A stretch of DNA of 54,450 nt from Thioalkalivibrio halophilus (GTDB lineage: Bacteria > Pseudomonadota > Gammaproteobacteria > Ectothiorhodospirales > Ectothiorhodospiraceae), in the NCBI RefSeq assembly GCF_001995255.1, contig NZ_MUZR01000058.1, forward strand, positions 1 to 54,450, written 5' to 3'. This document shows positions 18,643 through 29,642 of this stretch, piece after piece. A program made the position numbers and the translations under genes. The stretch's first letter is position 1, and each line of letters begins with the position of its first letter. Below the pieces are notes generated by a model, which was not told the origin of the DNA, ran no database searches, and worked only from the letters and a program-made list of their open reading frames with translations.

Positions 18643-20063
18643 GCGCCACCTCCGGTTAGCTCTTGCGGCAGCAGGGCCGCCAGGCGACCGATGTCGCCCG
18701 CCCCCTGAGCGATGATCACGTCATCCGCCTGCAGCAGCCCCTCCAGCACGCCGGCCACGTCCGCGGCCTGTTCCACGAAAATCGGCTCGACCTGGCCGCG
18801 CAGACGGATGGCCCGCGCCAGGCTGCGCCCGTCTGCGCTCGCGATCGGCGCCTCGCCCGCGGCATACACCTCCAGCAGGATCAGCACGTCGGTCTCCGAC
18901 AGCGCCTCCACGAAGTCCTCGAACAGGTCGCGGGTGCGGGTGTAGCGATGCGGCTGAAACACGGTGATCCGCCGGCGACCGGGCCAGGCATCCCGCGCCG
19001 CGGCCTGGGTCGCGGCGATCTCGCGCGGGTGATGACCGTAATCGTCGACCAGCGTCACCGGCCCGGCCGGCCCCGCCCACTCGTGGACCTGGAACCGCCG
19101 CCCGATGCCCTGGAAGCGTTCGAGCGCCGTGGCGATCGCCTCGCGCGGGGCCTCCAGCTCCCAGGCCACGGCCGCCGCGGCCAGGGCATTGAGCACGTTG
19201 TGGCGCCCCGGGAGATTCAGGGTGACCGGGAACGGCTCACCGGCCTCCGGCAGTTGCAGGCGGAAATGCGTCTGCACGCCTTCCTGGCGCACATCGAGGG
19301 CACGCACGTCGGCCTCGGCATCGATCGCGTAGGTCAGCCGCGGGCGTTCCAGCTCCGGCATCAGCTCGCGCACCTGCGGGTCATCGGCGCACAGGATCGC
19401 CAGCCCGTAGAAGGGCAGGTGGTGCAGGAACTCGAGAAAGGTCTCGTGCAGCTGGCGAAAATCATTGCCATAGGTCCCCAGGTGATCGGCATCGATGTTG
19501 GTCACGATCGCGAGCAGCGGCTGCAGATGCAGGAACGAGGCATCGCTCTCGTCGGCCTCGGCCACCAGGTAGTCACCGGCGCCCAGGCTCGAGTGGCTGG
19601 CGGTGGAATTGAGCCGCCCGCCGATCACGAAGGTCGGATCCATGCCCGCCTCCGCCAGCACGCTGGCCACCAGACTGGTCGTGGTGGTCTTGCCATGGGT
19701 CCCGGCGACCGCAATCCCGAAGCGGAAACGCATCAGTTCCGCCAGCATCTCGGCACGCCGCACGATCGGGATACCGCGCTCGCGCGCCGCGGCGACCTCG
19801 GGATTGGACGGATCGATGGCCGAAGACACCACCAGCACGTCGGCCTCGGCCACGTTCTCCGGCCGGTGCTCGCCGACCACGCGCACGCCCATCTCCACCA
19901 GGCGGTCGATCATCGGCGAGCGGCCCAGGTCCGAACCGGAGACCCGGTAACCCAGCTGATGCAGCACCTCCGCGATGCCGCTCATCCCGGAGCCGCCGAT
20001 CCCCACGCAGTGGATCCGGCGGATGCGGCGCATCGCATGTTCCGGCAGGCGCGCGTGGCTCAT
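18639..20063 (-). CDS. murC: UDP-N-acetylmuramate--L-alanine ligase MurC
   Basis: Adds L-Ala to UDP-MurNAc. The 474 residues show a Rossmann start [18 protein letters not shown], the ATP loop [22 protein letters not shown], the [11 protein letters not shown] centre, and the C-terminal [14 protein letters not shown] and FQPHRYTRT. The ATG at 20063 overlaps the murG stop as ATGA. The longer open frame upstream overlaps murG and is not coding. Confidence 0.97.
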   Translation of the reverse strand: MSHARLPEHAMRRIRRIHCVGIGGSGMSGIAEVLHQLGYRVSGSDLGRSPMIDRLVEMGVRVVGEHRPENVAEADVLVVSSAIDPSNPEVAAARERGIPIVRRAEMLAELMRFRFGIAVAGTHGKTTTTSLVASVLAEAGMDPTFVIGGRLNSTASHSSLGAGDYLVAEADESDASFLHLQPLLAIVTNIDADHLGTYGNDFRQLHETFLEFLHHLPFYGLAILCADDPQVRELMPELERPRLTYAIDAEADVRALDVRQEGVQTHFRLQLPEAGEPFPVTLNLPGRHNVLNALAAAAVAWELEAPREAIATALERFQGIGRRFQVHEWAGPAGPVTLVDDYGHHPREIAATQAAARDAWPGRRRITVFQPHRYTRTRDLFEDFVEALSETDVLILLEVYAAGEAPIASADGRSLARAIRLRGQVEPIFVEQAADVAGVLEGLLQADDVIIAQGAGDIGRLAALLPQELTGGGA

Positions 20064-21157
20064 GATCCCTCCCCCGCGGGGCCCGGCCCCGCCAGTTCCA
20101 CACAGACATCGGCGAGGCGCGCGGCACTGTCGGGGCAGGCCAGCGCCCGCGCGCGTTCGGCACGGTCGCGCAGGGTCTCGCGGTCCAGCGAGCCCAGCAG
20201 CTTCGCCAGCGCCTGCGGCTCCAGCTCGGCATCGCGGAAACGCCAGGCCGCCCCGGCGTCCACCAGGGCCTCGGCATTCGCATACTGGTGATCGTCCACC
20301 GCATGCGGATACGGCACGAACACCGCGGCCACACCGGCGGCCGCCACTTCGGCTACGGTCAGCGCTCCGGCGCGACAGATCACCAGATCCGCCTCGGCCC
20401 AGGCCGCCTCCATGTCCGCGATAAACTCGGTGACCGTGGCTTCCACCCCGGCGTCGGCATACGCCGCGCGGGCTTCTTCCAGGGTGCGTGAGCCGGCCTG
20501 GTGCAGGACCTGCGGGCGCTGCTCCGACGGCAGCAGGCCGAGCGCGGCGGGCACCGCGTGATTCAGCGAACGCGCGCCCAGGCTGCCCCCCAGGACCAGC
20601 ACATTGAGCGGCCCGCCGCGTGCGGCGTAGCGCTCGCCCGGGGCGGGCAGGGCCGCGATCGCGGAGCGCACGGGATTGCCAACCCGCGTGGCGCGCACCC
20701 CGGGCGGGAACGCACCGTCGAAACCGGCGAACACGCGGTCGGCGACCTTCGCCAGCCAGCGATTGGTCAGGCCGGCCACCGCATTCTGTTCGTGAATCAC
20801 CAGGGGGCGTCCCAGGGCCGCGGCCATCAGCCCGCCGGGTCCCGCGGCAAACCCGCCGAAACCGATCACCGCATGCGGGCGAATGCGCCGGAGCAGCAAC
20901 AGGGCCGCCCACAACGACAGCCCCAGGCGCCAGGGGGCGAAGGCCAGCCCGAGCAGCCCCTTGCCACGCAGGCCCGTGATCGGGAGGGTATGCAGGTCAA
21001 TCCCGGCCTGCGGCACCAGGCGCGCCTCCACGCCCGCACGAGTCCCCAGCCAGACCGCCTCGACCCCGCGCTCGCGCAGGGCCTCGGCCACCGCCAGCCC
21101 GGGGAAGACATGGCCGCCGGTACCGCCGGCCATGATCAGCACGCGCGGGGCCGTCAT
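20060..21157 (-). CDS. murG: Lipid II synthase MurG
   Basis: GT-B glycosyltransferase that adds GlcNAc to lipid I on the cytoplasmic membrane face. The 365 residues begin with the glycine-rich [16 protein letters not shown] loop, followed by [30 protein letters not shown], and the donor-site motif [33 protein letters not shown]. All G-loops are intact. ATGA overlaps occur on both sides, with ftsW and murC. Confidence 0.97.
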   Translation of the reverse strand: MTAPRVLIMAGGTGGHVFPGLAVAEALRERGVEAVWLGTRAGVEARLVPQAGIDLHTLPITGLRGKGLLGLAFAPWRLGLSLWAALLLLRRIRPHAVIGFGGFAAGPGGLMAAALGRPLVIHEQNAVAGLTNRWLAKVADRVFAGFDGAFPPGVRATRVGNPVRSAIAALPAPGERYAARGGPLNVLVLGGSLGARSLNHAVPAALGLLPSEQRPQVLHQAGSRTLEEARAAYADAGVEATVTEFIADMEAAWAEADLVICRAGALTVAEVAAAGVAAVFVPYPHAVDDHQYANAEALVDAGAAWRFRDAELEPQALAKLLGSLDRETLRDRAERARALACPDSAARLADVCVELAGPGPAGEGS

Positions 21158-22362
21158 GCCGCACCTCCGCTCTGCCGGGCGGCGCGCGAACGCCGGCGAG
21201 GCACCGGGGCCGGCGCCGGGGTCCGCGCCTCGCGGGCCACCCGCAGTACCAGACCGACCGCAATCATACTGACGATCAGCGAACTGCCGCCGTAGGACAA
21301 AAACGGCAGGGTCATCCCCTTGGTCGGCAGCAGCCCCATGTTCACGCCCATGTTCAGGGCCGCCTGCAGGCCCAGCCAGATCGCCACGCCGAAGCTCAGA
21401 TGGGCACCGAAGGCATGACCGCTGCGCTGGGCCTCCAGGCCGATGCGCAGGCAGCGCCAGACCAGTCCTGCGAACAGTGCGATCAGCACCAGCACGCCGA
21501 AGAAACCGAACTCCTCGGCGAACACCGCGAACAGGAAATCGTTATGCGCCTCCGGCAGGTAGAACAGCTTCTGCACGCTGCCGCCCAGCCCCGACCCGGT
21601 CACCCCGCCGGAGCCGATCGCGATCAGCGACTGGGTCAGCTGAAAACCGCTCGCGAACGGGTCCTGCCACGGGTCCATGAAGGCCGTCAGGCGAGCCATG
21701 CGGTAAGGCGCCGCAACCGCGGCGACCGCCATGCCCGCCGCGATCGTGCCCCCCAGCGCGAGGAACTGCGACAGGCGAGCGCCGGCGAGGAACAGCATGC
21801 CCATGCCGATCGCCAGCATGATCGCGGCCCCGCCGAAATCCGGCTGCAGCAACAGCAGGACGGTACCGGCCCCCAGCACCACCAGCGGACGCACGAACCC
21901 GGCCAGCTGCAGGCGCAGGGTGGAATAATGACGCACGATGTAGCCCGCCAGGTACATCACCACCAGCAGCTTGGCCAGCTCGGCCACCTGCAGGTTGAAC
22001 GCTCCGATCGGGATCCAGCGGGTTGCCCCGTTGACCGTGCGTCCGACGCCGGGCAGCAGGACCACCACCAGGATCAGCAGGAACAGCGCCAGCAGCCACG
22101 GGCCAGCGCGTTCCCAGCGCGCCAGCGGCACGTTCCATGCCGCCACCGCGGCCATCGTACCCAGCGCGGCAAACAACACCTGGCGCTGCAGAAAGTGCCA
22201 GGCATTGCCGAAATCACGCGCGCCCATCTCCATGGAGGCCGAAGCGACCATCACCAGCCCCAGCGCGACCAGCGCCGCGGTCAACGCCAGCAGCGGCAGG
22301 TCCACCTCCTGCTGCAGGCGCCGGACCATGGGCGAAGTCGGCTGGCTGACCGGGGCGCTCAT
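21154..22362 (-). CDS. ftsW: Septal SEDS glycosyltransferase FtsW
   Basis: Polymerises lipid II at the septum together with FtsI. The 402 residues have about ten membrane segments and SEDS motifs VNGATRWI, QPDFGGAAIML, AHNDFLFAVFAEEFGF (containing the catalytic Asp region) and GLLPTKGMTLPFLSYGGSSL. The cytoplasmic C-terminus is basic and Pro/Arg-rich. The gene lies between murD and murG with ATGA overlaps. Confidence 0.96.
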   Translation of the reverse strand: MSAPVSQPTSPMVRRLQQEVDLPLLALTAALVALGLVMVASASMEMGARDFGNAWHFLQRQVLFAALGTMAAVAAWNVPLARWERAGPWLLALFLLILVVVLLPGVGRTVNGATRWIPIGAFNLQVAELAKLLVVMYLAGYIVRHYSTLRLQLAGFVRPLVVLGAGTVLLLLQPDFGGAAIMLAIGMGMLFLAGARLSQFLALGGTIAAGMAVAAVAAPYRMARLTAFMDPWQDPFASGFQLTQSLIAIGSGGVTGSGLGGSVQKLFYLPEAHNDFLFAVFAEEFGFFGVLVLIALFAGLVWRCLRIGLEAQRSGHAFGAHLSFGVAIWLGLQAALNMGVNMGLLPTKGMTLPFLSYGGSSLIVSMIAVGLVLRVAREARTPAPAPVPRRRSRAARQSGGAA

Positions 22363-23711
22363 GCGGCCAGCTCCCGCACGGCCCGGGCGAAGTCATCACC
22401 CCGGGCGCGATAGTCCGGATACATGTCCAGGCTGGCGCAGGCGGGCGACAGCAACACGGTGTCACCCGGCTGCGCCCATTCCGCGGCATGCGCCACCGCC
22501 GCATCCATGTCGTCGACCCGCTGCACTGGCACCACCGGGGCGAGGGCACGCGCGATCAACGGCGCGTCCTCGCCCAGCAGCACCGCGCCGCGCACCTTGC
22601 CGGCCAGTTGATCGGCCAGCGGGGCAAAATCCTGCCCCTTGGCCTGCCCGCCCGCGATCAGGACCAGCGGCCCGGGCGTGCCGCGCAGTGCGGCCAGGGT
22701 GGCACCGAGGTTGGTGCCCTTGGAATCGTTGATCCAGTCCACGCCGTCGACCGAGGCGATCCACTGCGAGCGATGCGGCAGCCCCGGGAAATCGGCCAGC
22801 GCCGCCAGGGCCCGCGCCCGGCGCCCCGCCGAGTCCAGCCACGGCCAGACCAGGCCCAGTGCGGCCAGGGCGTTGGCCCAGTTGTGCTGGCCGCGCATGC
22901 GCAGGCGCGCGGTCTCCAGCAGGGCCTGGCCGCCGCGACACAGTTGCGGTCCCTCCCCGTGACCGCCGACACACACGCCCCAGTCGGCGTCCGCCGCCGG
23001 CGCGCCCAGACCGAAGGTCTCGCGCGCCATGCCCGGCGGGGTGGTCAGCTCCGCCACCATCGGGTCGTCACGATTGAGCAGTCCGCGCCGCGCGCCGCGG
23101 AACACCCGCTGCTTGGCGCGCAGGTAGGCGGCCATGTCGGGATGGCGATCGAGGTGATCCGGCGACAGGTTGAGCACTACGGCAGCAGCGGGCGCAAGCT
23201 CGTGACACCGTTCCAGCTGGAAGCTGGACAGCTCCAGCACGAACACCTCCGGGTCACGTTCCAGCAGGTCCAGCGCCGGGGTCCCGTAGTTGCCCCCCAC
23301 CGCCACCGCGTAGCCGGCCGCATCCAGCAGCTCGCCGACCAGCGCGGTCACCGTGCTCTTGCCGTTGGAACCGGTGATCGCGATCACCGGGGCTCCGGCC
23401 TCGCGGGCGAACAGGTCGATATCCCCGGTGACTTCGGCGCCGGCCTCACTGGCGGCGGCGATCACCGGGTGCTCCAGGGCCACCCCGGGCGAGACGATCA
23501 GGCGACGCACCCCGCTCGCATCCAGGCCGTCCAGCGGGCCGACCCAACGCTCGTTCAGGATCCGCGCCAGTTCGGGATCGTCACAGGCCGGCGGCTCGCG
23601 ACGGGTATCGGTGACCGCGAACGACATCCCGCGCGCGAGCAGGTAACGCGCCACCGACTGCCCGGTGGCGCCCAGCCCGACGATCAGGTTGTCGCTTCGC
23701 ACCCGTTCCAT
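22359..23711 (-). CDS. murD: UDP-MurNAc-L-Ala--D-Glu ligase MurD
   Basis: Adds D-Glu to UDP-MurNAc-L-Ala. The 450 residues begin [24 protein letters not shown], then VSPGVALEHP, the ATP loop AITGSNGKSTVTALV, ELSSFQLE, NLSPDHLDRH and NDSKGTNLGATLAAL. The ATG at 23711 shares one base with the mraY stop (TGATG). The end overlaps the ftsW start. Confidence 0.97.
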   Translation of the reverse strand: MERVRSDNLIVGLGATGQSVARYLLARGMSFAVTDTRREPPACDDPELARILNERWVGPLDGLDASGVRRLIVSPGVALEHPVIAAASEAGAEVTGDIDLFAREAGAPVIAITGSNGKSTVTALVGELLDAAGYAVAVGGNYGTPALDLLERDPEVFVLELSSFQLERCHELAPAAAVVLNLSPDHLDRHPDMAAYLRAKQRVFRGARRGLLNRDDPMVAELTTPPGMARETFGLGAPAADADWGVCVGGHGEGPQLCRGGQALLETARLRMRGQHNWANALAALGLVWPWLDSAGRRARALAALADFPGLPHRSQWIASVDGVDWINDSKGTNLGATLAALRGTPGPLVLIAGGQAKGQDFAPLADQLAGKVRGAVLLGEDAPLIARALAPVVPVQRVDDMDAAVAHAAEWAQPGDTVLLSPACASLDMYPDYRARGDDFARAVRELAA

Positions 23712-24793
23712 CAGCGCACCTTCAGGGTCGCCAGACCGATGAGGACGAACACCACGGTCAGGATCCAGAAACGCACGATCACGCGCGGCTCCGGCCAGCC
23801 CTTGAGTTCGAAGTGGTGATGCAGCGGCGCCATGCGGAACATCCGCCGTCCGGTCAGCTTGAACGAGGCGACCTGCAGCATGACCGAGACGGTCTCCAGC
23901 ACGAACACGCCGCCCATGATCAGCAGCACGATCTCCTGGCGGGTCAAGATCGCCATCATCCCCAGCGCCGCGCCCAGGGCGAGGGCCCCGACATCGCCCA
24001 TGAACACCTGCGCGGGATAGGTGTTGAACCACAGGAAGCCGAGCCCCGCCCCCACCAGCGAGGCGGCGAAGATGCCCACCTCGCCAACCCCGGGGACCGC
24101 GGGAATGCCGAGATAGTCGGCGAACACCGCATGGCCCGCGGCATAGGCGAAGATGCCCAGCGCACCGGCCACCAGCACCGCCGGCATGATGGCCAGCCCG
24201 TCGAGCCCGTCGGTCAGGTTGACCGCATTGGACGAGCCCACCACCACCAGCCACACCAGCGGGATGAACAGCCAGCCCAGACTGAATTCGATGTCCTTGA
24301 ACACCGGCAGATAGAAGGTGGTTTCCACCGGATCCTGGGCCGTGAGCATGATCACCCCGGCGGCCACCAGGGCGAACAGGGTCTGCCACAGCAGCTTGGA
24401 TTTCGCCGACAGCCCCTGGCTGTTGCCGTAACGCAGCTTGAGGTAGTCATCCCAGCCGCCGACGGCGCCGAAGGCCAGCGTGGTCAGCAGCACGATCCAG
24501 ACGAAACGATTCGTCAGGTCGCTCCACAGCAGGGTGGCCACCGCCACGGCCACCAGGATCAGCGCACCGCCCATGGTGGGCGTGCCGGCCTTGCTCAGGT
24601 GCGATTCGGGGCCGTCCTCGCGGATGTTCTGGCCCACCTTGCCCAGGGTCAGACGGCGAATCACCGAGGGACCGATCAGGAGCGCGATCGCCAGCGCCGT
24701 GACCACCCCGAGGATGGCGCGCAGGGTCAGGTACTGGAAGACCGTGAACCCGGTATGGAACTGGGCGAGATATTCAGTCAGTGCGAACAGCAT
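23711..24793 (-). CDS. mraY: Phospho-MurNAc-pentapeptide transferase MraY
   Basis: Makes lipid I on undecaprenyl phosphate. The 360 residues have ten predicted membrane helices. Conserved loops are [22 protein letters not shown] (the first Asp pair), [10 protein letters not shown] (catalytic Asp region), [16 protein letters not shown], and the cytoplasmic [15 protein letters not shown] histidine motif. Its start overlaps the murF end by 20 nt. Confidence 0.98.
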   Translation of the reverse strand: MLFALTEYLAQFHTGFTVFQYLTLRAILGVVTALAIALLIGPSVIRRLTLGKVGQNIREDGPESHLSKAGTPTMGGALILVAVAVATLLWSDLTNRFVWIVLLTTLAFGAVGGWDDYLKLRYGNSQGLSAKSKLLWQTLFALVAAGVIMLTAQDPVETTFYLPVFKDIEFSLGWLFIPLVWLVVVGSSNAVNLTDGLDGLAIMPAVLVAGALGIFAYAAGHAVFADYLGIPAVPGVGEVGIFAASLVGAGLGFLWFNTYPAQVFMGDVGALALGAALGMMAILTRQEIVLLIMGGVFVLETVSVMLQVASFKLTGRRMFRMAPLHHHFELKGWPEPRVIVRFWILTVVFVLIGLATLKVR

Positions 24794-26147
24794 CCGCCGC
24801 CTCCGGGTTCAGGGGCTGCGCGTCCAGCGCCTCCACGATGGATTCCATGTGCTGGCTGCGCGAACCCTTGACCAGCACGGTGGTTCGCTCGTCCAGCAAC
24901 CCCTGCAGACGCGCGACCAGTGCGGCATGATCGGGGAACCACTCGCCCTGCTCGCCGAAGGCATCAGCGGTTTCGCGGCCCAGCTCGCCGAGCGCCAGGC
25001 AGAAATCGATCCCCATTGCTCGGGCCTCCCGCCCGGTGGCCACGTGCAGGGCCGCTGCATCGCCGCCCAGCTCGCCCATTTCCCCCAGCACCAGGATGCG
25101 CCGACCGGGCACCGCCGCCAGCACCTCCAGACCGGCCCGCAGAGAATCGGGGTTGGCGTTGTAGCTGTCGTCCCAGATGCGGGCACCGCCTGCGTGCTGC
25201 AGTGCCTGCAGGCGGCCGGCCACCGGGCGCCAGTCGCTCAGTCCCTGCGCGATGATGTCGATCGCGGCGCCCGCGGCATTGGCGGCGGCAGCGGCCGCCA
25301 CGGCATTCGCCGCGACATGGCGGCCGGGACCGGCAAGGCGGATCTCGCGGCTGGCACCGAGGATCGTGAGGCGCAGGCGATCCGGGGCGACCCACACGCC
25401 CTCGACCTCGCCGCCCCCCTCGAGGGAGAAGCGCTGCAGATGATGATGCTCGTTGAGCGACAGCCAGTAGTCGGCGAACGGGTCGTCCAGATTCACCACC
25501 GCGGTCCCGCCCTGGGCCGGCAGGCCCGAGTAGATCTCGGCCTTGGCGTGGGCCACGCCTTCCAGGCTGCCGAAGCCTTCGAGGTGCGCATGACCGGCGT
25601 TGGTGATCATGGCGACGTGCGGCTGAGTCCATGCGGCCATGCGGCCGATCTCGCCGGCGTGGTTGGCGCCCAGTTCGATCACCGCGAAATCGGTATCCTC
25701 CGGCATCGCCAGCAGGGTCAGCGGTGTCCCGATCTCGTTGTTCAGGTTGCCTTCGGTGGCATGCACCCGCCCCATGCGCGCGAGGATCGAGCGCAGCATC
25801 TCGCGGGTGGTGGTTTTGCCGTTGGAGCCGGTCAGCGCGATCACCCGCGCGCGGCACCGCCTGCGCCAGGTCGCGGCCAGCCGCCCCAGGGCCTCGCCGG
25901 TGTCGGGCACCACCACCTGGGTCTGCGGCAGGTCTTCGCGGGCGCGGCGGACCAGCAGCACCGGTGCCGGCAAGTCGGCGTGCAGATGGTCATGGGCATC
26001 AAAGTTCGGACCGCGCAGGGCGACGAACAGCCCGCCTTCACGCGGGGTACGCGTGTCGCTGAACACGCCGGTGAATGCCACCCCGGCGTCCCCCTGCAGG
26101 CGCCCGCCCACGGCGGTCGCCAGTTCTCCGGCCGTCATCCGGATCAT
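24774..26147 (-). CDS. murF: UDP-MurNAc-tripeptide--D-Ala-D-Ala ligase MurF
   Basis: Completes the UDP-MurNAc-pentapeptide using the Ddl product. The 457 residues start with the MurF N-domain, which holds [25 protein letters not shown]. The ATP loop [48 protein letters not shown] and [15 protein letters not shown] follow. The ATG at 26147 overlaps the murE stop as ATGA. Confidence 0.97.
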   Translation of the reverse strand: MIRMTAGELATAVGGRLQGDAGVAFTGVFSDTRTPREGGLFVALRGPNFDAHDHLHADLPAPVLLVRRAREDLPQTQVVVPDTGEALGRLAATWRRRCRARVIALTGSNGKTTTREMLRSILARMGRVHATEGNLNNEIGTPLTLLAMPEDTDFAVIELGANHAGEIGRMAAWTQPHVAMITNAGHAHLEGFGSLEGVAHAKAEIYSGLPAQGGTAVVNLDDPFADYWLSLNEHHHLQRFSLEGGGEVEGVWVAPDRLRLTILGASREIRLAGPGRHVAANAVAAAAAANAAGAAIDIIAQGLSDWRPVAGRLQALQHAGGARIWDDSYNANPDSLRAGLEVLAAVPGRRILVLGEMGELGGDAAALHVATGREARAMGIDFCLALGELGRETADAFGEQGEWFPDHAALVARLQGLLDERTTVLVKGSRSQHMESIVEALDAQPLNPEAADAVRTD

Positions 26148-27661
26148 CGCTCCCCCTCCCCGGAAATCCCCTCGCGCGCCAGCCGGGCGGCCAGCTCGCG
26201 ATCACTGAATGGATGAAACCGGTCACCGATCTGCTGGGTGGTTTCGTGCCCCTTGCCCGCCAGCAGCACGATGTCGCCCGGCCCGGCATCGGCGACCGCG
26301 GTACGCACCGCGGCTTCGCGGTCGCCCATCTCGCGGCAGCGCGCGGGATCGTCACAGCCCTGCAGCACCGCCTGGCGGATGGCCGCCGCATCCTCGTGGC
26401 GCGGATTGTCATCGGTCACGATCACCCGGTCCGCGGCACGCATGGCCACGCGCCCCATCGCCGGACGCTTGCCCCGGTCGCGATCGCCGCCGCAGCCGAA
26501 GACCACAAAGAGGCGGCCACGCACGTGCGGACGCAACGCACTCAATGCGGCCTCCAGGGCCTGCGCGGTGTGGGCGTAATCGACCACCAGCTGGGCTCCG
26601 CCCGGCAGATCGTGGCGCTCCATGCGGCCGGGGACCCCGGGCAGCTCGGCCACCGCGTCCGCGGCGGCCTCCCAGGCATGTCCGAGGGCATGCAGGGCGG
26701 CCAGAGTGGCCAGCAGGTTCTCGACCTGAAACCGTCCGTACAGCCGCGACCGCACCGGCACGCGCCGCCCGTCGGCAACGAGGACGAAGTGCAGTCCCTC
26801 CGGGCCGGCCTGGATGGCCTCGGCGCGCGCCATCGCTGCGGAAGACTCCAGCCCCCAGGTGACGTCGGTGATGCCCTCGGGCACCGGACGGCGCAGGAGC
26901 TCGTGACCAAGCTCGTCATCGGCGTTGATCACCCGCGTGCACAGTCCCGGGCGGTCGAACAGCGTGGCCTTGGCCTCGGCATATGCGGCCTGGCTGCCAT
27001 GGAAGTCCAGATGATCCGTGCCCAGGCGGGTCAGCACCGCGACGCGCACCGGGACCCCGTCCAGACGCCCCTGGACGAGCCCGTGCGAAGAGGCCTCCAG
27101 CGCCGCGGCTTCGCAGCCTTCGCGCGCCAGCCCGGCCAGATGCCGGTGGAGCTCGAGCACGCCCGGGGTCGTGTGCCCGGCCGGGTGCAGCTGCCCCGGA
27201 CGCCCGACGCCCAGGGTGCCGACCAGGCCGGCCGGGGTACCCAGACGTTCGAGTGCCGCTGCGATCAGATGTGTCACCGAGGTCTTGCCATCGGTGCCGG
27301 TCACCGCGACGATCGGCGCGGCCTCCGGCCAGGCACCGAATACCCGCTGCGCCATGGCTGGCAGCAGAGCACGCAGCCCCGGAACATGAACGCAGGGCGC
27401 GCCAGGCGAGGCGGCGGAGGGGCCCGCATCGGCCTCGTCCCACAGGATCACGCCGGCGCCGCGCGCCGCGGCATCCTCGGCGTGGGCCAGACCGTGCTCG
27501 CGGGTTCCCCGGAGGGCCACGAACCCGGCGCCCGGGGTCACCGCGCGGCTGTCCTGCACAAGGTCGGTCACGACCAGCGGGCCGTGACCATCCAGAGCCT
27601 CGGGGAACTGCGCGTGCAGATCCACCCCGGCCACCCGTGGATCGGTCGCCGCGGCGGTCAT
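26144..27661 (-). CDS. murE: UDP-MurNAc-L-Ala-D-Glu--meso-DAP ligase MurE
   Basis: Adds the third stem residue. The 505 residues include DSRAVTPGAGFVALRG, the ATP loop AVTGTDGKTSVTHLI, EASSHGLVQGR, TRLGTDHLDFHG and the DNPRHED motif that marks meso-diaminopimelate rather than Lys specificity. The peptidoglycan is therefore predicted to be the Gram-negative A1-gamma type. It overlaps ftsI and murF as ATGA. Confidence 0.97.
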   Translation of the reverse strand: MTAAATDPRVAGVDLHAQFPEALDGHGPLVVTDLVQDSRAVTPGAGFVALRGTREHGLAHAEDAAARGAGVILWDEADAGPSAASPGAPCVHVPGLRALLPAMAQRVFGAWPEAAPIVAVTGTDGKTSVTHLIAAALERLGTPAGLVGTLGVGRPGQLHPAGHTTPGVLELHRHLAGLAREGCEAAALEASSHGLVQGRLDGVPVRVAVLTRLGTDHLDFHGSQAAYAEAKATLFDRPGLCTRVINADDELGHELLRRPVPEGITDVTWGLESSAAMARAEAIQAGPEGLHFVLVADGRRVPVRSRLYGRFQVENLLATLAALHALGHAWEAAADAVAELPGVPGRMERHDLPGGAQLVVDYAHTAQALEAALSALRPHVRGRLFVVFGCGGDRDRGKRPAMGRVAMRAADRVIVTDDNPRHEDAAAIRQAVLQGCDDPARCREMGDREAAVRTAVADAGPGDIVLLAGKGHETTQQIGDRFHPFSDRELAARLAREGISGEGER

Positions 27662-29370
27662 GGCTGCGCCTCCTCGCCGGTGGCGAGCTGCATCGGGATC
27701 TCGGGCATCGCGTCCGGACGCACGTTGTACATGCGCAGGGCCGAGGCGGTGACCTCGCGGAACACCGGCGCCGCCACCGCCCCGCCGTAATGCACGTCGG
27801 CGGGTTCGTCCACGACCACCGCCATGACGAACCGTGGCTCGGATGCCGGGACCAGACCGACGAAACTGGAGTAGTAACGGTCCTCGGCATAACCGCCGCG
27901 CACCGCCTTGCGCGCGGTGCCGGTCTTGCCGGCGACCCGATATCCGTCGATCACGGCCTGGCGCGCGGTGCCCTCGCTGCCCACGGTGTGTTCCATCATC
28001 GCGCGCAGGCGTCCGGCGGTGTCCGCGGTCATCACCCGTTGCGGCTCGCGGGCATCATCCGCGGTCTCGACCAGGCGCACCGGCAGGCGACGCCCGTCAT
28101 TGGCAAAGGCCGTATAGCCGGCAGCCAGCTGCAGCGGCGTGACCGCGAGCCCGTAACCGTAACCGAGCGTGGCCTGCTCGACCTCGCGCCAGGCGGTGAA
28201 GTCGCGCAGGGTGCCACGCGCCTCGCCCGGAAAATGCAGGCCGGTTGCCTGTCCGAAACCGGCGCGGTGCAGCGTCTGCCAGAAATCGGCCGGCTCGGTG
28301 TCCAGGGCGAGACGCGTTGCGCCCACGTTGGAGGACCGCGCGATCAGCGTAGTCAGGTCGATGGTGCCGTAGTCGCGCAGATCGCGGACCGTCAGACGCC
28401 CCACCTGCATGGTGCCGGGCGCGGTGTCCAGGGTCACGTGTGGGTCGACCGCATCGGCATCCAGGGCCGCCGCGACGGTAAACGGCTTGATGACCGAGCC
28501 GGGTTCGAACGCGTCCACGACCGCCCGGTTGCGAGCGCGGTCGGAGCGGATTGAACTGCGATTGTTGGGGTTGAAACCGGGCTGATTGACCATTGCGAGG
28601 ATGTCGCCGCTGCGCGCATCCAGCAGCACGGCCGATCCGCCGCGCGCATCGTGACGCTGCACCGCAGCCTTGAGTTCGCGGTAGGCGAGGAACTGCAGCC
28701 GCGCGTCCAGCGTCAGCTGCAGGGGATTGCCTTCACGCGCCGGACGGATGCTGGCAACGTCGCGGATGGTGCGACCATGCCGGTCGCGCAACACCCGTTT
28801 GGCGCCCGGCTGCCCCGAGAGCCAGTAGTCGAACGCGAGCTCGACCCCTTCCTGGCCCTGGTCGTCGATGTCGGTGTAGCCCAGCACATGCGCTACCGCC
28901 TCACCATGCGGATAGTAACGGCGGAACTCGCGCGTCAGGGACACTCCGGGCACGCGCAGGGCGGCCACGGCTTCGGCCCGCGCCGGCAGCATGTGCCGAC
29001 GCAGATAGACGAACTCGCGGTCGGCGCGGCTCTCGATCCGCTCCGCCAGGATCTCGCGGTCCATATCCAGGGCCGCGGCCAGCTCGCCCCAGCGCTCGCG
29101 CGCCTCCAGCAGCGCCCCCGGATGCGCCCACACGGTCTGCACCGGTGCGGAGATCGCCAGCGGTTCGCCATGGCGATCGGTGATCGCACCGCGGTGGGCG
29201 GTCTCGGTCAGCGTGCGCACCTGACGCGCCTCCCCCTGGGCGGACAGGAACTCGCTCTTGAACATCTGCAGATCGGCGGCGCGCAGTACCAGCGCGATCA
29301 GCACCAGGACCAGCAGGACGACCAGCGTCCGCAGCCGACCCATTGAGATTTCGCGTTTCAGCGCACCCAT
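27658..29370 (-). CDS. ftsI: Septal transpeptidase FtsI (PBP3)
   Basis: Class B penicillin-binding protein that cross-links septal peptidoglycan. The 570 residues have a membrane anchor (about 14-34), a pedestal domain with HRGAITDRHGEPLAIS and GVELAFDYWLSG, and a transpeptidase domain with SVIK (catalytic Ser292), SSN (in ARSSNVGA) and KTGT (Lys482). The ATG at 29370 was chosen because GGGAGGGA lies 5 nt upstream. It starts inside the ftsL end (13-nt overlap). An internal ATG at 29343 is a weaker alternative. Confidence 0.97.
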   Translation of the reverse strand: MGALKREISMGRLRTLVVLLVLVLIALVLRAADLQMFKSEFLSAQGEARQVRTLTETAHRGAITDRHGEPLAISAPVQTVWAHPGALLEARERWGELAAALDMDREILAERIESRADREFVYLRRHMLPARAEAVAALRVPGVSLTREFRRYYPHGEAVAHVLGYTDIDDQGQEGVELAFDYWLSGQPGAKRVLRDRHGRTIRDVASIRPAREGNPLQLTLDARLQFLAYRELKAAVQRHDARGGSAVLLDARSGDILAMVNQPGFNPNNRSSIRSDRARNRAVVDAFEPGSVIKPFTVAAALDADAVDPHVTLDTAPGTMQVGRLTVRDLRDYGTIDLTTLIARSSNVGATRLALDTEPADFWQTLHRAGFGQATGLHFPGEARGTLRDFTAWREVEQATLGYGYGLAVTPLQLAAGYTAFANDGRRLPVRLVETADDAREPQRVMTADTAGRLRAMMEHTVGSEGTARQAVIDGYRVAGKTGTARKAVRGGYAEDRYYSSFVGLVPASEPRFVMAVVVDEPADVHYGGAVAAPVFREVTASALRMYNVRPDAMPEIPMQLATGEEAQP

Positions 29371-29642
29371 GCGTCCCTCCCGATCACCACGAGGCGATCC
29401 GCATCGGGGCGCGACATGCCAAGTTCCTCGCGCGCGTGACGCTCGATACGCCCGGGCGTCGCCCAGGTAGACTGCTCGATCTGCAGCCGGGTCCATTCCA
29501 GGTTGAGCCGGTCGCGCTCGGCCAGCACCGCCTGCTGCTCGACAAACGCCTGACGCGCCTCGTGGCGCGCCACCACCACGCCAATCGCCGACGCAAACGC
29601 GCCCACCGACAGCGCGACGATCGCGAGCCCGCGCCAGACCAT
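29358..29642 (-). CDS. ftsL: Cell division protein FtsL
   Basis: Small bitopic divisome protein that works with FtsB and FtsQ to activate FtsWI. The 94 residues comprise a short cytoplasmic start, one membrane helix (about 4-25, GLAIVALSVGAFASAIGVVV) and a periplasmic coiled coil (about 28-65, QAFVEQQAVLAERDRLNLEWTRLQIE). The C-terminus is HAREELGMSRPDADRLVVI, typical of FtsL. The ATG overlaps the rsmH stop as TGATG. Confidence 0.93.
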   Translation of the reverse strand: MVWRGLAIVALSVGAFASAIGVVVARHEARQAFVEQQAVLAERDRLNLEWTRLQIEQSTWATPGRIERHAREELGMSRPDADRLVVIGRDAWVR